Shown piece by piece: positions 54,088 to 61,968 of a stretch of 64,000 nt of DNA. Location: the NCBI RefSeq assembly GCF_002285635.2, contig NZ_CP023049.2:4278001-4342000 (forward strand), given 5' to 3'. Within the stretch, counting starts at the first letter, position 1, and each line of letters starts with the position of its first letter. The stretch comes from Chryseobacterium piperi (GTDB lineage Bacteria > Bacteroidota > Bacteroidia > Flavobacteriales > Weeksellaceae). The translations under genes were made by a program, and so were the position numbers. The notes under the pieces are model-generated. The model did not search any database. It was not told the origin of the DNA and worked only from the letters and a program-made list of their open reading frames with translations.

Positions 54088-54120
54088 AAAAAACCAATGA
54101 AGATTCTTCATTGGTTTTTT
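54088..54120 (+). terminator. Terminator of the exported-protein pair
   Basis: Stem AAAAAACCAATGAAG / CTTCATTGGTTTTTT with a 3-base loop, ending in a T run; 22 bases after the stop codon at 54066. Confidence 0.85.
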
Positions 54121-54365
54121 CTTGCTAAAATTTACTTTTTTATTTGATATGTAATTAATTGATTTTCAGGTCTATTTTTGGTGTGTATTTACTGATTTAA
54201 TAAAAATAAGTTAATTAAATTAACATTTAGACTTGTTTTTTAACGTTTTTTAACAGCCTGCTCTAGAAGCCCTATTGGTAGAGAGTTACAAGCTCTGTTA
54301 ACGTAAAGTTTAGTTTTTGTTAACTCTTTTTAACATTTGAGCTATGGACTTAAGCAGATTCACAA

Positions 54366-54373
54366 TACATTTG
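54366..54373 (+). promoter_or_regulatory. Possible -7 box of the RlpA-like gene
   Basis: TACATTTG, 26 bases before ATG 54400. An upstream TTTG at 54336-54339 gives a 26-base spacer, longer than the consensus. Confidence 0.4.
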
Positions 54374-54399
54374 CCCAGTCAAAACCAATAAAATTCAAA

Positions 54400-54771
54400 A
54401 TGATGAAAAGATTCATTCTTGTAATCATAATGATGATTTCAGCCCTTGGTATTTATTCTTTCAAGAATAGTGCCATAGATGCGAAAAAAACAAGTTATGC
54501 ATCGTACTACCACGATAAATTTAACGGTAGAAAAACAGCGAACGGAGAAATTTTTGATAATTCAAAATTTACCGCAGCAAACAGAACGCTTCCTTTTGGA
54601 ACTAAAGTGAAAGTTACCAATTTAAGCAATGGAAAAGAGGTTGTAGTAAGAATCAATGATAGAGGGCCTTTCCATTCAGCAAGAGCATTAGATATGTCTA
54701 AAGCCGCGTTCGATGAAATCGGAAATATCGATTTAGGTACTATTCCGGTTGAATATGAAATTGTCGACTAA
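54400..54771 (+). CDS. RlpA-like double-psi beta-barrel protein
   Basis: A 123-residue exported protein: signal peptide about 1-25 (FILVIIMMISALGIYSF), then one double-psi beta-barrel domain: TSYASYYHDKFNGRKTANGEIFDNSKFTAANRTLPFGTKVKVTN and VRINDRGPFHSARALDMSKAAFDEIG. RlpA proteins of this type are septal lytic transglycosylases cutting peptidoglycan lacking stem peptides; the GRKTANGE and NDRGPF motifs are conserved. There is no SPOR domain, so septal targeting is uncertain. I start at the ATG pair at 54400/54403, because residues before it do not form a signal peptide. Followed by a strong hairpin. Confidence 0.88.
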   Translation: MMKRFILVIIMMISALGIYSFKNSAIDAKKTSYASYYHDKFNGRKTANGEIFDNSKFTAANRTLPFGTKVKVTNLSNGKEVVVRINDRGPFHSARALDMSKAAFDEIGNIDLGTIPVEYEIVD

Positions 54772-54791
54772 ATTTATGATTTTTAAATTTT

Positions 54792-54820
54792 AAAAGCCAA
54801 CTGATTCAGTTGGCTTTTTT
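54792..54820. terminator. Bidirectional terminator between the RlpA-like gene and xth
   Basis: Stem AAAAGCCAACT / AGTTGGCTTTT with a GATTC loop (54792-54802 and 54808-54818). T runs follow on the plus strand, and A runs give T runs on the minus strand, so it can end both converging genes. Confidence 0.85.
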
Positions 54821-54842
54821 CTTTTATATCTATACAGAACTA

Positions 54843-55607
54843 TTATATGTTTAATTCTATCAGTGCAGGGCAATGATCAGAATGTACAGCTTCTTTTAAA
54901 ATGACTGCTCTGGATAACTGATCCTTTAAAGTATAAGAGGCGAAATTATAATCTAATCGCCAGCCTTTATTCTTAGCCCTTGAATTTTGTCTATAGCTCC
55001 ACCATGTATAATTATCAGGTTCGTTATTAAAAAACCTAAAACTATCTATCAGTTCACATTCTTCAATGAAATTGGTCATCCACTCTCTTTCCATAGGCAG
55101 AAAACCTGAAACGTTTTTTAAGCGAACGGGATCATGGATATCGATGGTTTGGTGGCAAATATTAAAATCTCCCGATATAATAAGGTTGGGGATTTCCTTT
55201 TTAAGATTTTTAATATAGTTCAGAAAATCATGACAGAACTGCATTTTAAAATCCAGTCTTTCAATATTGGAAGCTGAAGGAACATAAACCGAAATTACGG
55301 AGTAGCCATCAAAATCAGCGCGAATAATCCTGCCTTCATTATCATAGCTTTCAATTCCGCAGCCATACTCTACATGAATAGGCTGAATTTTTGATGCTAT
55401 TCCGACGCCGCTATAACCTTTTCTCACTGCAGAATGCCAATAGCTATGGTAGCCTAACTTTTGAAGACTGTCGATATCTATCTGGTCGTTTCCTGCTTTG
55501 CTCTCCTGTATGCAAATAATATCCGGGTCTGCTGTCTTTAACCATCCTAGGAAATCTTTAGTAAAAGCTGCTCTGATTCCATTGACATTGTAAGTAATTA
55601 ATTTCAT
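54843..55607 (-). CDS. xth: Exodeoxyribonuclease III
   Basis: A 254-residue AP endonuclease/3'-5' exonuclease of the Exo III family, used in base-excision repair. The catalytic segments are all there: TYNVNGIRAAF (N7), IQESKAG (E35, metal), ISGDFNICH (the Asp-Asn pair), LDYNFAS and HSDHCPALIELNI (the final Asp-His pair). It belongs to the XthA group with SYWHSAVRKGYSGVGI. It lies last in a minus-strand series and has its own -7 box just upstream. Confidence 0.96.
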   Translation of the reverse strand: MKLITYNVNGIRAAFTKDFLGWLKTADPDIICIQESKAGNDQIDIDSLQKLGYHSYWHSAVRKGYSGVGIASKIQPIHVEYGCGIESYDNEGRIIRADFDGYSVISVYVPSASNIERLDFKMQFCHDFLNYIKNLKKEIPNLIISGDFNICHQTIDIHDPVRLKNVSGFLPMEREWMTNFIEECELIDSFRFFNNEPDNYTWWSYRQNSRAKNKGWRLDYNFASYTLKDQLSRAVILKEAVHSDHCPALIELNI

Positions 55608-55626
55608 AAATAAGAATAAAATTTTT

Positions 55627-55634
55627 CAAATGTA
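55627..55634 (-). promoter_or_regulatory. Possible -7 box of xth
   Basis: On the minus strand TACATTTG reads 55634 to 55627, 19 bases before the xth ATG. The expected -33 position falls inside the neighbouring terminator stem, and no TTG is there. Confidence 0.42.
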
Positions 55635-55640
55635 GCAAAA

Positions 55641-55680
55641 TTAAAAGAGCCGGTTCTGATTTCGGAACCGGCTCTTTTAA
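55641..55680 (-). terminator. Terminator of the MliC-like gene
   Basis: Perfect 16-bp stem TTAAAAGAGCCGGTTC / GAACCGGCTCTTTTAA with an 8-base loop (55641-55656 with 55665-55680). It sits 12 bases after the stop of the minus-strand lipoprotein gene; the stem's own T-rich 3' arm, then AATTTT, follows. Confidence 0.9.
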
Positions 55681-55692
55681 TTACATAATATT

Positions 55693-56070
55693 TTATTGTT
55701 TAAAAATTACATTACCATCTTTTGAGAGTTCTATTTCTTCACCTTTTCCTCTTAACTCATAGTGGTCATTTTTATACCAGATTCCCGATGCTGGTTTCTG
55801 ACCTTCCAATTCTATAGTTTCTCCATTGAATACCAGGGTAGCAGTATTCTTGGTGTTATTAAAACTCATGTCCAGAACCTTTCCACTTTTGTCTTTCGCT
55901 GTACTTTTAACAATATCATCCTTAGTTGTTGCAACAGATACGGAATCTGAGGATGAAGAAGATAGAGTATCAGAAGATGAAATAGATGAAACTGCCATGG
56001 TTTTCTGCTTATTGCATGAAGTTAATAATAATGCTGTAAAGGCAGCCAGGGCCAAAATGTTACTTTTCAT
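55693..56070 (-). CDS. Lipoprotein with MliC-like (lysozyme-inhibitor) domain
   Basis: A 125-residue lipoprotein: signal peptide with lipobox LTSC (lipid Cys at C19), a serine-rich linker with many acidic residues (about 27-50, SSSDTLSSSSSDSVSV), then a small beta domain. The last 60 residues, with TATLVFNGETIELEGQKPASGIWYKNDHYELRGKGEEIELSKDG, match the MliC/PliC fold that blocks C-type lysozyme: SGIWYKN and GKGEE are the loop motifs. The mature part has no disulphide-forming Cys pair, unlike many MliC proteins. It could protect peptidoglycan against host lysozyme. It is between porX and xth on the same strand. Confidence 0.75.
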   Translation of the reverse strand: MKSNILALAAFTALLLTSCNKQKTMAVSSISSSDTLSSSSSDSVSVATTKDDIVKSTAKDKSGKVLDMSFNNTKNTATLVFNGETIELEGQKPASGIWYKNDHYELRGKGEEIELSKDGNVIFKQ

Positions 56071-56120
56071 AATAATATGCTTATAGTTGTGGTCTGAATT
56101 AATGCAAAACGGATGCCTTA

Positions 56121-56162
56121 AAAAATAAAGGCTGAAAAAAATGAAACCATTTTTTTCAGCCT
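56121..56162 (-). terminator. Terminator of porX
   Basis: Perfect 15-bp stem AGGCTGAAAAAAATG / CATTTTTTTCAGCCT (56129-56143 with 56148-56162) with an AAAC loop; on the minus strand it is followed by TTTATTTTTT. It starts 31 bases after the porX stop. Confidence 0.88.
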
Positions 56163-56192
56163 AAATCCCAAATTAATAAACTATGAAAAAAA

Positions 56193-57737
56193 CTATTTGG
56201 GTTCTAAAACGCTAATAGGAATAATACATTCTTCCAATGAGATCCCACCATGTTGATATGTTTCTTTATAATAATTGACAAAGTGATTGTAGTTTTTCGG
56301 ATAGGCCAGGAAAATATTATTTTTTGCAAAGATATACTTCGAACTTAAGTTTCCTTTTGGCAAAAATAGTTTCTCCGGATTCGTAATAGCCCAAACGTCA
56401 CTATCATCGTACGTTAAACTCTTACCTGTTTTATAACGGATATTAGTAGATGTTTCTCTGTCTCCAACTACTTTACTCGGTTTCTTCACATAGACAGTTC
56501 CATGGTCTGTTGTAATCACTAATTTATAGCCATTTTCAGCAGCTAACTTGATGATCTTAAGTAGTGATGAGTTTTCAAACCAGTTTAAAGTTAAAGATCT
56601 GAAAGTTTTATCATCACGAATCAATTGATCTACAATATGATTATCCGTTTTTGCGTGAGAAAGAATATCGATAAAGTTGTAAACAATTACTAATAAGTCA
56701 TTGTTTTTATGTTGATTAAAATCATCGTAAATCTTTTTTTCAAAATCAGCATTCAAAACTTTCAGATATTTCATTGATTTAGATCCTAAACCAATTCTCT
56801 TCATTTGATCTTCAAGGAAGTCACGCTCAAATTCATTCTTATTTCCTTCTTCGTTATCATTAAACCATTTGTCCGGGAAACGTTTTTCTATTTCTGAAGG
56901 TAAAAGCCCGGCAAAGAAAGAGTTTCTGGCGTATTGCGTTGCTGTAGGTAGGATACTGTAATAGTAATCTTCAGTTACCTTATTATAATATTTAGTAAAT
57001 AGAGGTTCAACAACCTTCCACTGATCATATCTCAGGTTATCTATCATTAAAAGAAGAACTTTACTCTTCTCTACTTCAGGCTTTACTTTCTCTTTGAAGA
57101 GTGTATGGCTCATAGCTGGTTTTTCATTTCCATTCAACCAATCCTCATAATTATTTTCAATAAATTTGGCGAACTGAATGTTGGCTTCTTCTTTTTGAGA
57201 CTGCAAAAGATCTGCAAATTCATTATCTGCTACTTTGTCAAATTTAATTTCCCAGTTGAGGATTTTCTTGTAATATTCAGCCCAATCCTGATAAGATCTT
57301 AAATAAGAAAGCTCCATAGAAAGATTTCTGAATTCCTGCTGATATTGCAATATTGTTTTTTGCTCAACCAGGTTGTCTTCCTGAAGATTCTTTTTCAGTG
57401 ATAATAAAATCTGATTAGGATTCACCGGCTTAAGAATATAGTCAGCAATCTGTGAACCTATTGCCTCCTCCATAATATGCTCCTCTTCACTTTTGGTAAC
57501 CATTACTATTTTTAAGGAATTGTCCTTTTCTTTAATCATAGGAATTGCTTCAAGCCCGGAAATACCAGGCATATTTTCATCAATAAGTGTCAATGCAAAT
57601 TTTTCGGAATCTATCAATTCTAAAGCCTCATTCACATTATTTACCGGAGTTACATGGTAACCCTTTTTTTCTAAAAATACAATATGAGGTTTAAGTAAAT
57701 CTATTTCATCATCTATCCATAATATTTTTTCCGACAT
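56193..57737 (-). CDS. porX: REC-PglZ response regulator PorX
   Basis: A 514-residue two-part protein. Residues 1-120 form a receiver domain: acidic pair D9-D10 (ILWIDDEID), phosphoacceptor D53 (TLIDENMPG), T81 and K103 (ILKPVN). A helical linker follows, then a PglZ alkaline-phosphatase-superfamily domain from about residue 220 (LLLMIDNLRYDQW ... VITTDHGTVYVKKP ... NYKETYQHGGISLEECIIP). PorX with this order is the regulator of the type IX secretion system in Bacteroidota; it is known to pair with the PorY kinase and to contact PorL and the SigP sigma factor. Its length matches P. gingivalis PorX (about 518). No porY is next to it. Confidence 0.94.
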   Translation of the reverse strand: MSEKILWIDDEIDLLKPHIVFLEKKGYHVTPVNNVNEALELIDSEKFALTLIDENMPGISGLEAIPMIKEKDNSLKIVMVTKSEEEHIMEEAIGSQIADYILKPVNPNQILLSLKKNLQEDNLVEQKTILQYQQEFRNLSMELSYLRSYQDWAEYYKKILNWEIKFDKVADNEFADLLQSQKEEANIQFAKFIENNYEDWLNGNEKPAMSHTLFKEKVKPEVEKSKVLLLMIDNLRYDQWKVVEPLFTKYYNKVTEDYYYSILPTATQYARNSFFAGLLPSEIEKRFPDKWFNDNEEGNKNEFERDFLEDQMKRIGLGSKSMKYLKVLNADFEKKIYDDFNQHKNNDLLVIVYNFIDILSHAKTDNHIVDQLIRDDKTFRSLTLNWFENSSLLKIIKLAAENGYKLVITTDHGTVYVKKPSKVVGDRETSTNIRYKTGKSLTYDDSDVWAITNPEKLFLPKGNLSSKYIFAKNNIFLAYPKNYNHFVNYYKETYQHGGISLEECIIPISVLEPK

Positions 57738-57871
57738 AATATTTATTTTTTACATGGTTATAGTATCAAAATTGCGACCAAATCTCTTTAAAATCTGTGA
57801 AAATGAGCAGATGAAAAGTTAAATTATAGTTAAATGAAAATACGCTAAATTATCCAGACTGAATACTTTTT

Positions 57872-59515
57872 TTAATGTCCCGTTTTCAGGTACTCCAAAG
57901 CTCTTTCCATAACTTCATCTTTTCCTTTTCTAATACCCTTTAAAGTAGGCTTTACAACAATATCAGGAATGATTCCGATTCTTTGAGTTTCTCTTTGGTC
58001 AGGATAGTAAGCGCCCAACCCGGTGAAGCTTGTGTCTAAATCAGCAATTTTGAAATAGATGACATCCCCATTGGCTCCCGAAGTATTGCTTCCGATAATT
58101 TTAGCTTTTGGATGCTGTTTAAACATCATTGTGGTAGTTTCTGCTTGGCTCTGTGTGTTCTCGTTGACCAATACTACAACATTTCCTTTATAGTAATCAT
58201 TGTTTTTTGTGCCAATGATATTTCTTACGCTGTAAAACATGCTGAGGTAATTGGTTTCTGGAAAATTGAACCGATAATATATTGTTGGTTCAGGGAGTAG
58301 TAATATACTTAAAGGTCTGATGGTTTGTTTAGGGTAGTTTCTTAAATCAAAAATGATGGATTCTGTACTTTTTAGATTCAGATACATTTCATTTACATCT
58401 TCTCTTTCAATAACTTCCATATTTACATATCCTATTTTGCTATCTTCATCTAAAAATTTCCATTTTTCCGGAACCTTCTTTTTTTCATAAACAATATTTC
58501 CAGGAAAATAGGTCTTAGTTTTTAGAGTGAGGTTTTGTCCGTTCCTTTCGAGTCTTAGCATGATGCTGTCATGATTAGAAAAAAGAAACAGGTTTTTAAC
58601 TTTTTTGATCTTTCCCCACGAGTTCGATGCCGGTATATACTTTGAAAAGGCATTGACTATTTGTGGAATTGTCCGGTTGTTGATATCATATATTATATCT
58701 CCGACTTTCAGAGCAGTTTCTTCATTGAATTTATTAGGATTAATTTTCGTAACCACTAATTTTCCCTCTGCATAAGAATAGTCTACCGGAACTTTCTTTC
58801 TTCCATATTGGTTTAAACTGATAAGTGGTGAAAACAAAAAAGCATGAGAATCGTCAGTTCTGGCAACCAGCTCAGCTAATGTTAAATGAAAACTTTCATC
58901 ATTATTGACATTGAGAAATTTAGGGATCATTTCACTTAAGACATCATCCCAATTCTGATCAGTTGCATATTTATAAGGAAAGAAATATTCTACATAATTC
59001 CAGTATCTGAATAATTCTAAAAGAGCAATCGAACTAGAGCTAAACTTAGAACCATAAGAACGTTCATTTCTGAAAAATACTTTTCTTCCTCCTTTTCCAA
59101 AATAATAATGATCATCAATATTTCTATTTTCTTCGATGAACTGGAGTTGTTCACTGACCTCCTGCGTGAAGATACTTTTATCTTTAATCCATTCCAGATT
59201 GAAGTTCTTTAGAAAATAAACTTTGGTATTGTTTAATTTACACTCATGGCATTTTTCAACATTCCCAAGACTCTCCATCCATTGAGAATACAATTCATTC
59301 AGCTCGTTTTTACTGCTGACTTTATCAAGCTCTTCAATTTTGTTAATTAATTGTTTGTCCCAATCGAATTTTCCTTTGGCGACATTAGGATGGTAATATT
59401 TTAAAAATCCCCATACTTTACCAAAGGATTTAAGCTTTTGAGTTTGCGAAATATTTTGAGCGAAAAAAATATTTACATTGAAAAATAATAGAATGATTAT
59501 GGAAATCGCTCTCAT
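57872..59515 (-). CDS. Exported S41-family peptidase
   Basis: A 547-residue exported protein: signal peptide about 1-19 (IILLFFNVNIFFAQ), a helical N-terminal part, a PDZ-like middle (VTKINPNKFNEETALKVGDIIYDINN) and a tail-specific-protease domain in which VLVNENTQSQAETTTMMFKQ carries the nucleophile Ser (about S456), followed by IIGSNTSGANGD. S41 peptidases include CtpA and tricorn-core-like proteases that clip C-termini. The KCHECK cysteines near residue 88 are unusual. It lies 134 bases upstream of porX on the same strand, with a -7 box before it. Confidence 0.88.
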   Translation of the reverse strand: MRAISIIILLFFNVNIFFAQNISQTQKLKSFGKVWGFLKYYHPNVAKGKFDWDKQLINKIEELDKVSSKNELNELYSQWMESLGNVEKCHECKLNNTKVYFLKNFNLEWIKDKSIFTQEVSEQLQFIEENRNIDDHYYFGKGGRKVFFRNERSYGSKFSSSSIALLELFRYWNYVEYFFPYKYATDQNWDDVLSEMIPKFLNVNNDESFHLTLAELVARTDDSHAFLFSPLISLNQYGRKKVPVDYSYAEGKLVVTKINPNKFNEETALKVGDIIYDINNRTIPQIVNAFSKYIPASNSWGKIKKVKNLFLFSNHDSIMLRLERNGQNLTLKTKTYFPGNIVYEKKKVPEKWKFLDEDSKIGYVNMEVIEREDVNEMYLNLKSTESIIFDLRNYPKQTIRPLSILLLPEPTIYYRFNFPETNYLSMFYSVRNIIGTKNNDYYKGNVVVLVNENTQSQAETTTMMFKQHPKAKIIGSNTSGANGDVIYFKIADLDTSFTGLGAYYPDQRETQRIGIIPDIVVKPTLKGIRKGKDEVMERALEYLKTGH

Positions 59516-59541
59516 AAAGCTTGATGATTGTTTTAGACTTT

Positions 59542-59549
59542 CAAAGATA
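59542..59549 (-). promoter_or_regulatory. Possible -7 box of the S41 peptidase
   Basis: On the minus strand TATCTTTG reads 59549 to 59542, 26 bases before the start codon. No TTG at the -33 position. Confidence 0.42.
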
Positions 59550-59606
59550 TAAATCTATCCATTAAAGTTTATAGTAGAGGGATTAATACCTAAGATTAAA
59601 TTTCCC

Positions 59607-59614
59607 TAACTTTG
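59607..59614 (+). promoter_or_regulatory. Possible -7 box of the HD phosphohydrolase
   Basis: TAACTTTG, 23 bases before ATG 59638. It is about 60 bases from the divergent -7 box of the S41 peptidase, so the promoters are back to back. Confidence 0.45.
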
Positions 59615-59637
59615 TTTACCAATACTTCAGTTTTCAA

Positions 59638-60864
59638 ATGCAGAATAAATTAAAGATCATCAACGATCCAGTTCATGGATTTATTAAAATCCCCCACGAA
59701 ATTTTATTTGATGTCATTGAACATCCTTACTTTCAAAGACTAAGAAGAATTTCTCAAACGGGACTTCTTAATTTAATTTTCCCCGGAGCTACTCACACCA
59801 GGTTTCACCATGCGCTTGGGGCTATGCATTTAATGTTTACAGCCTTAGAAACATTAAAGCAAAAAGGAGTTAAAATTTCTGAGGAAGAAGAAAAAGGGGC
59901 GATGCTGGCAATTTTGATGCATGATATTGGGCATGGTCCGTTTTCGCATGCATTAGAAAGTATGTTGATGGACGACTGGCATCATGAAAATCTGTCCTTA
60001 TTATTAATGAATGAATTAAATGAGGTGTTTGGAGGGCAGCTGTCGTTAGCTATTGAGATGTTTCAGGGAAAATACCATAGAAAGTTTTTCAATCAGTTGA
60101 TATCTTCACAGCTGGATGTCGATCGGCTGGATTATTTAAAAAGAGATAGTTTTTTTACCGGGGTCTCTGAGGGAAATATTAATACCCAGAGAATTATATC
60201 CATGATGAATGTTTGTAAAGAAGGAGAGTTGGTAATTGATGCTAAAGGAATATATTCAATAGAAAACTTTCTGACTGCAAGAATGTTCATGTATTGGCAG
60301 GTATATTATCACAAAACATCGGCACTGGCTGAATTTCTCCTGGTCAAAATTTTAGAAAGAGCAAAATACCTTGTCTCACAGGGTGCAGATCTTCCAGCGA
60401 CTGAAAATTTGAAATACTTTTTAAACAGAGAGAAGAGTGCTGCTACTGATGAAGATATTAAAAGATTTACCCAGCTGGATGATAATGATGTTATTCAGGC
60501 CATGAAAAGCTGGCAAAATTCTGATGATTTCATTTTATCTTACTGGTGTACTTGTGTGGTAAAGAGAGACCTTCCTAAAACAATTATTTCATCGCATCCT
60601 TTTGAGCCCAAGTTTATTGAGGAAAAAATAAAAAATACCAATGAGTTTTTTGGAATTAATAACGGAGAAGAATTGGTACATGAGATCAAAAGAAAACTCT
60701 TGCCATATGATGCAAAAAAACAGCCTATTTATTTATTGCAGAAAAATGGTGAAAAAATTAGACTGGACGAGTCAGAAGATCAGCTTTTATCAGGGTTAAT
60801 CGTCAATAAGACCACCATATATATTTTGACATTCCCCAGAAATTTCACCAAGATAATTTCTTAA
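59638..60864 (+). CDS. HD-domain phosphohydrolase (dNTPase-like)
   Basis: A 408-residue protein of the SAMHD1/dGTPase-like HD family. Metal ligands are visible as H53 or H57 (ATHTRFHHALG), H95-D96 (LMHDIGHGPFSHALE) and the later Asp in SQLDVDRLDYLKRDSFFTG. The start KIINDPVHGFIKIPHEI is a hallmark of this family. Members hydrolyse dNTPs or other nucleotides; the true substrate here is not known. It begins right after the porX/S41 block on the opposite strand and precedes the lipid A genes. Confidence 0.9.
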   Translation: MQNKLKIINDPVHGFIKIPHEILFDVIEHPYFQRLRRISQTGLLNLIFPGATHTRFHHALGAMHLMFTALETLKQKGVKISEEEEKGAMLAILMHDIGHGPFSHALESMLMDDWHHENLSLLLMNELNEVFGGQLSLAIEMFQGKYHRKFFNQLISSQLDVDRLDYLKRDSFFTGVSEGNINTQRIISMMNVCKEGELVIDAKGIYSIENFLTARMFMYWQVYYHKTSALAEFLLVKILERAKYLVSQGADLPATENLKYFLNREKSAATDEDIKRFTQLDDNDVIQAMKSWQNSDDFILSYWCTCVVKRDLPKTIISSHPFEPKFIEEKIKNTNEFFGINNGEELVHEIKRKLLPYDAKKQPIYLLQKNGEKIRLDESEDQLLSGLIVNKTTIYILTFPRNFTKIIS

Positions 60865-60922
60865 ATAATATTAAAATTATCTATCCTAAAACTAAAAAAT
60901 GTTTACGAATAATAGAATTTCT

Positions 60923-60930
60923 TATCTTTG
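60923..60930 (+). promoter_or_regulatory. -7 box immediately before lpxD
   Basis: TATCTTTG ends 6 bases before the lpxD ATG at 60937. Other genes of this window have 19-29 bases between box and start, so a transcript from here would be leaderless or nearly so. No TTG at the -33 distance. Confidence 0.5.
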
Positions 60931-60936
60931 CAGAAT

Positions 60937-61968
60937 ATGGAATTTACAGCTTCGCAAATTGCAGGTTTTATTAACGGCAAAATAATAGGTGATGAGAATG
61001 CACTTATTACTGGAGTTTCACCAATCGAGAATGGGGAATCAGGACATCTTTCTTTTATAGCTCAAGATAGGTTTTCTCATTATTTGGATACTTCAAAGTG
61101 CTCAGTAATTATTGCTTCTGAAAAACTTTTAGTAAAAGATACTTACAATCCTACTATCATTGCCGTAAAAGATGCTTATCTGTCTTTTCAGGTCCTGATG
61201 AATTTATATCAGGAAATGCAGGGAAGAAAAGAAGGTATTGAAGATGGATCATCTATTCATGATACTGCAGTGATTGCTGATAAAGTTTATATAGGAGCAT
61301 TTACTTATATTTCAGAAAAAGCAAAAATCGGTGAGGGTACACAAATTTATCCGCACGTATACATAGGTAAAGGAGTGAAAATAGGAAAAAACTGTAAAAT
61401 AGACAGTGGAGCACGAATCTATGATTATTGTATCATTGGAGATAACTGTGTGATTCATTCTAATACCGTAGTTGGTGGAGATGGGTTTGGATTCCAGCCT
61501 ACACCTGATGGATTTAAAAAAATTCCTCAACTTGGAAATGTCATTATTGAAGATGATGTGGAAATCGGTTCCAACTGTAGTATAGACAGAGCAACTATTG
61601 GCTCTACTATAATTGGAAGAGGAACTAAAATAGATAATCTTATCCAAATTGCACACAACGTCAAGATCGGTCAGAACAATGTTATTGCAGCCCAGGCAGG
61701 AATTGCAGGGTCTACAACTATTGGTGACTGGAATCAGATCGGTGGGCAGGTAGGAGTCGTAGGACATATAAAAATTGGAAATCAGGTGAAAATTCAGGCT
61801 CAGAGTGGTGTGAATTCAAGCGTGAATGACAAAGAAACATTATATGGTTCGCCGGCAATTAGTTACAATGACTATCTTAGAAACTACGTTCATTTCAGGA
61901 ACTTTACTGAAATTGTTAAAAGAATAAATAATCTTGAGAATACCTCAAAAGATCATACTAATGAGTGA
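60937..61968 (+). CDS. lpxD: UDP-3-O-acylglucosamine N-acyltransferase
   Basis: A 343-residue lipid A enzyme that N-acylates UDP-3-O-acyl-GlcN. The N-terminal uridine-binding domain starts MEFTASQIAGFINGKIIGD; the left-handed beta-helix shows repeats such as AVIADKVYIGAFTYI, TQIYPHVYIGKGVKIGKN, and HNVKIGQNNVIAAQAGIAG, where the catalytic-type histidine lies. GGDGFGFQPTPDGFKKIPQLGNV is diagnostic for LpxD. ATG 60937 is chosen because a TTG-initiated frame at 60928 falls inside the promoter box. Overlaps the next gene by 8 bases, so the lpx genes are co-translated. Confidence 0.97.
   Translation: MEFTASQIAGFINGKIIGDENALITGVSPIENGESGHLSFIAQDRFSHYLDTSKCSVIIASEKLLVKDTYNPTIIAVKDAYLSFQVLMNLYQEMQGRKEGIEDGSSIHDTAVIADKVYIGAFTYISEKAKIGEGTQIYPHVYIGKGVKIGKNCKIDSGARIYDYCIIGDNCVIHSNTVVGGDGFGFQPTPDGFKKIPQLGNVIIEDDVEIGSNCSIDRATIGSTIIGRGTKIDNLIQIAHNVKIGQNNVIAAQAGIAGSTTIGDWNQIGGQVGVVGHIKIGNQVKIQAQSGVNSSVNDKETLYGSPAISYNDYLRNYVHFRNFTEIVKRINNLENTSKDHTNE

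Larger units (their letters stand above)
54067..54399. other. Intergenic region before the RlpA-like gene
   Basis: About 333 bases. It holds the terminator at 54088-54120, an AT-rich stretch, a segment around 54245-54302 with TTAACAG and CTGTTAA arms in inverted orientation, and a -7-like box at 54366. A longer open frame starting at 54337 runs through the box and is not used. Confidence 0.45.

Noticed and set aside
61312..61767. 151-codon minus-strand open frame in lpxD
   Set aside because: Serine/cysteine-rich antisense translation of the hexapeptide repeats; the plus strand is clearly lpxD.
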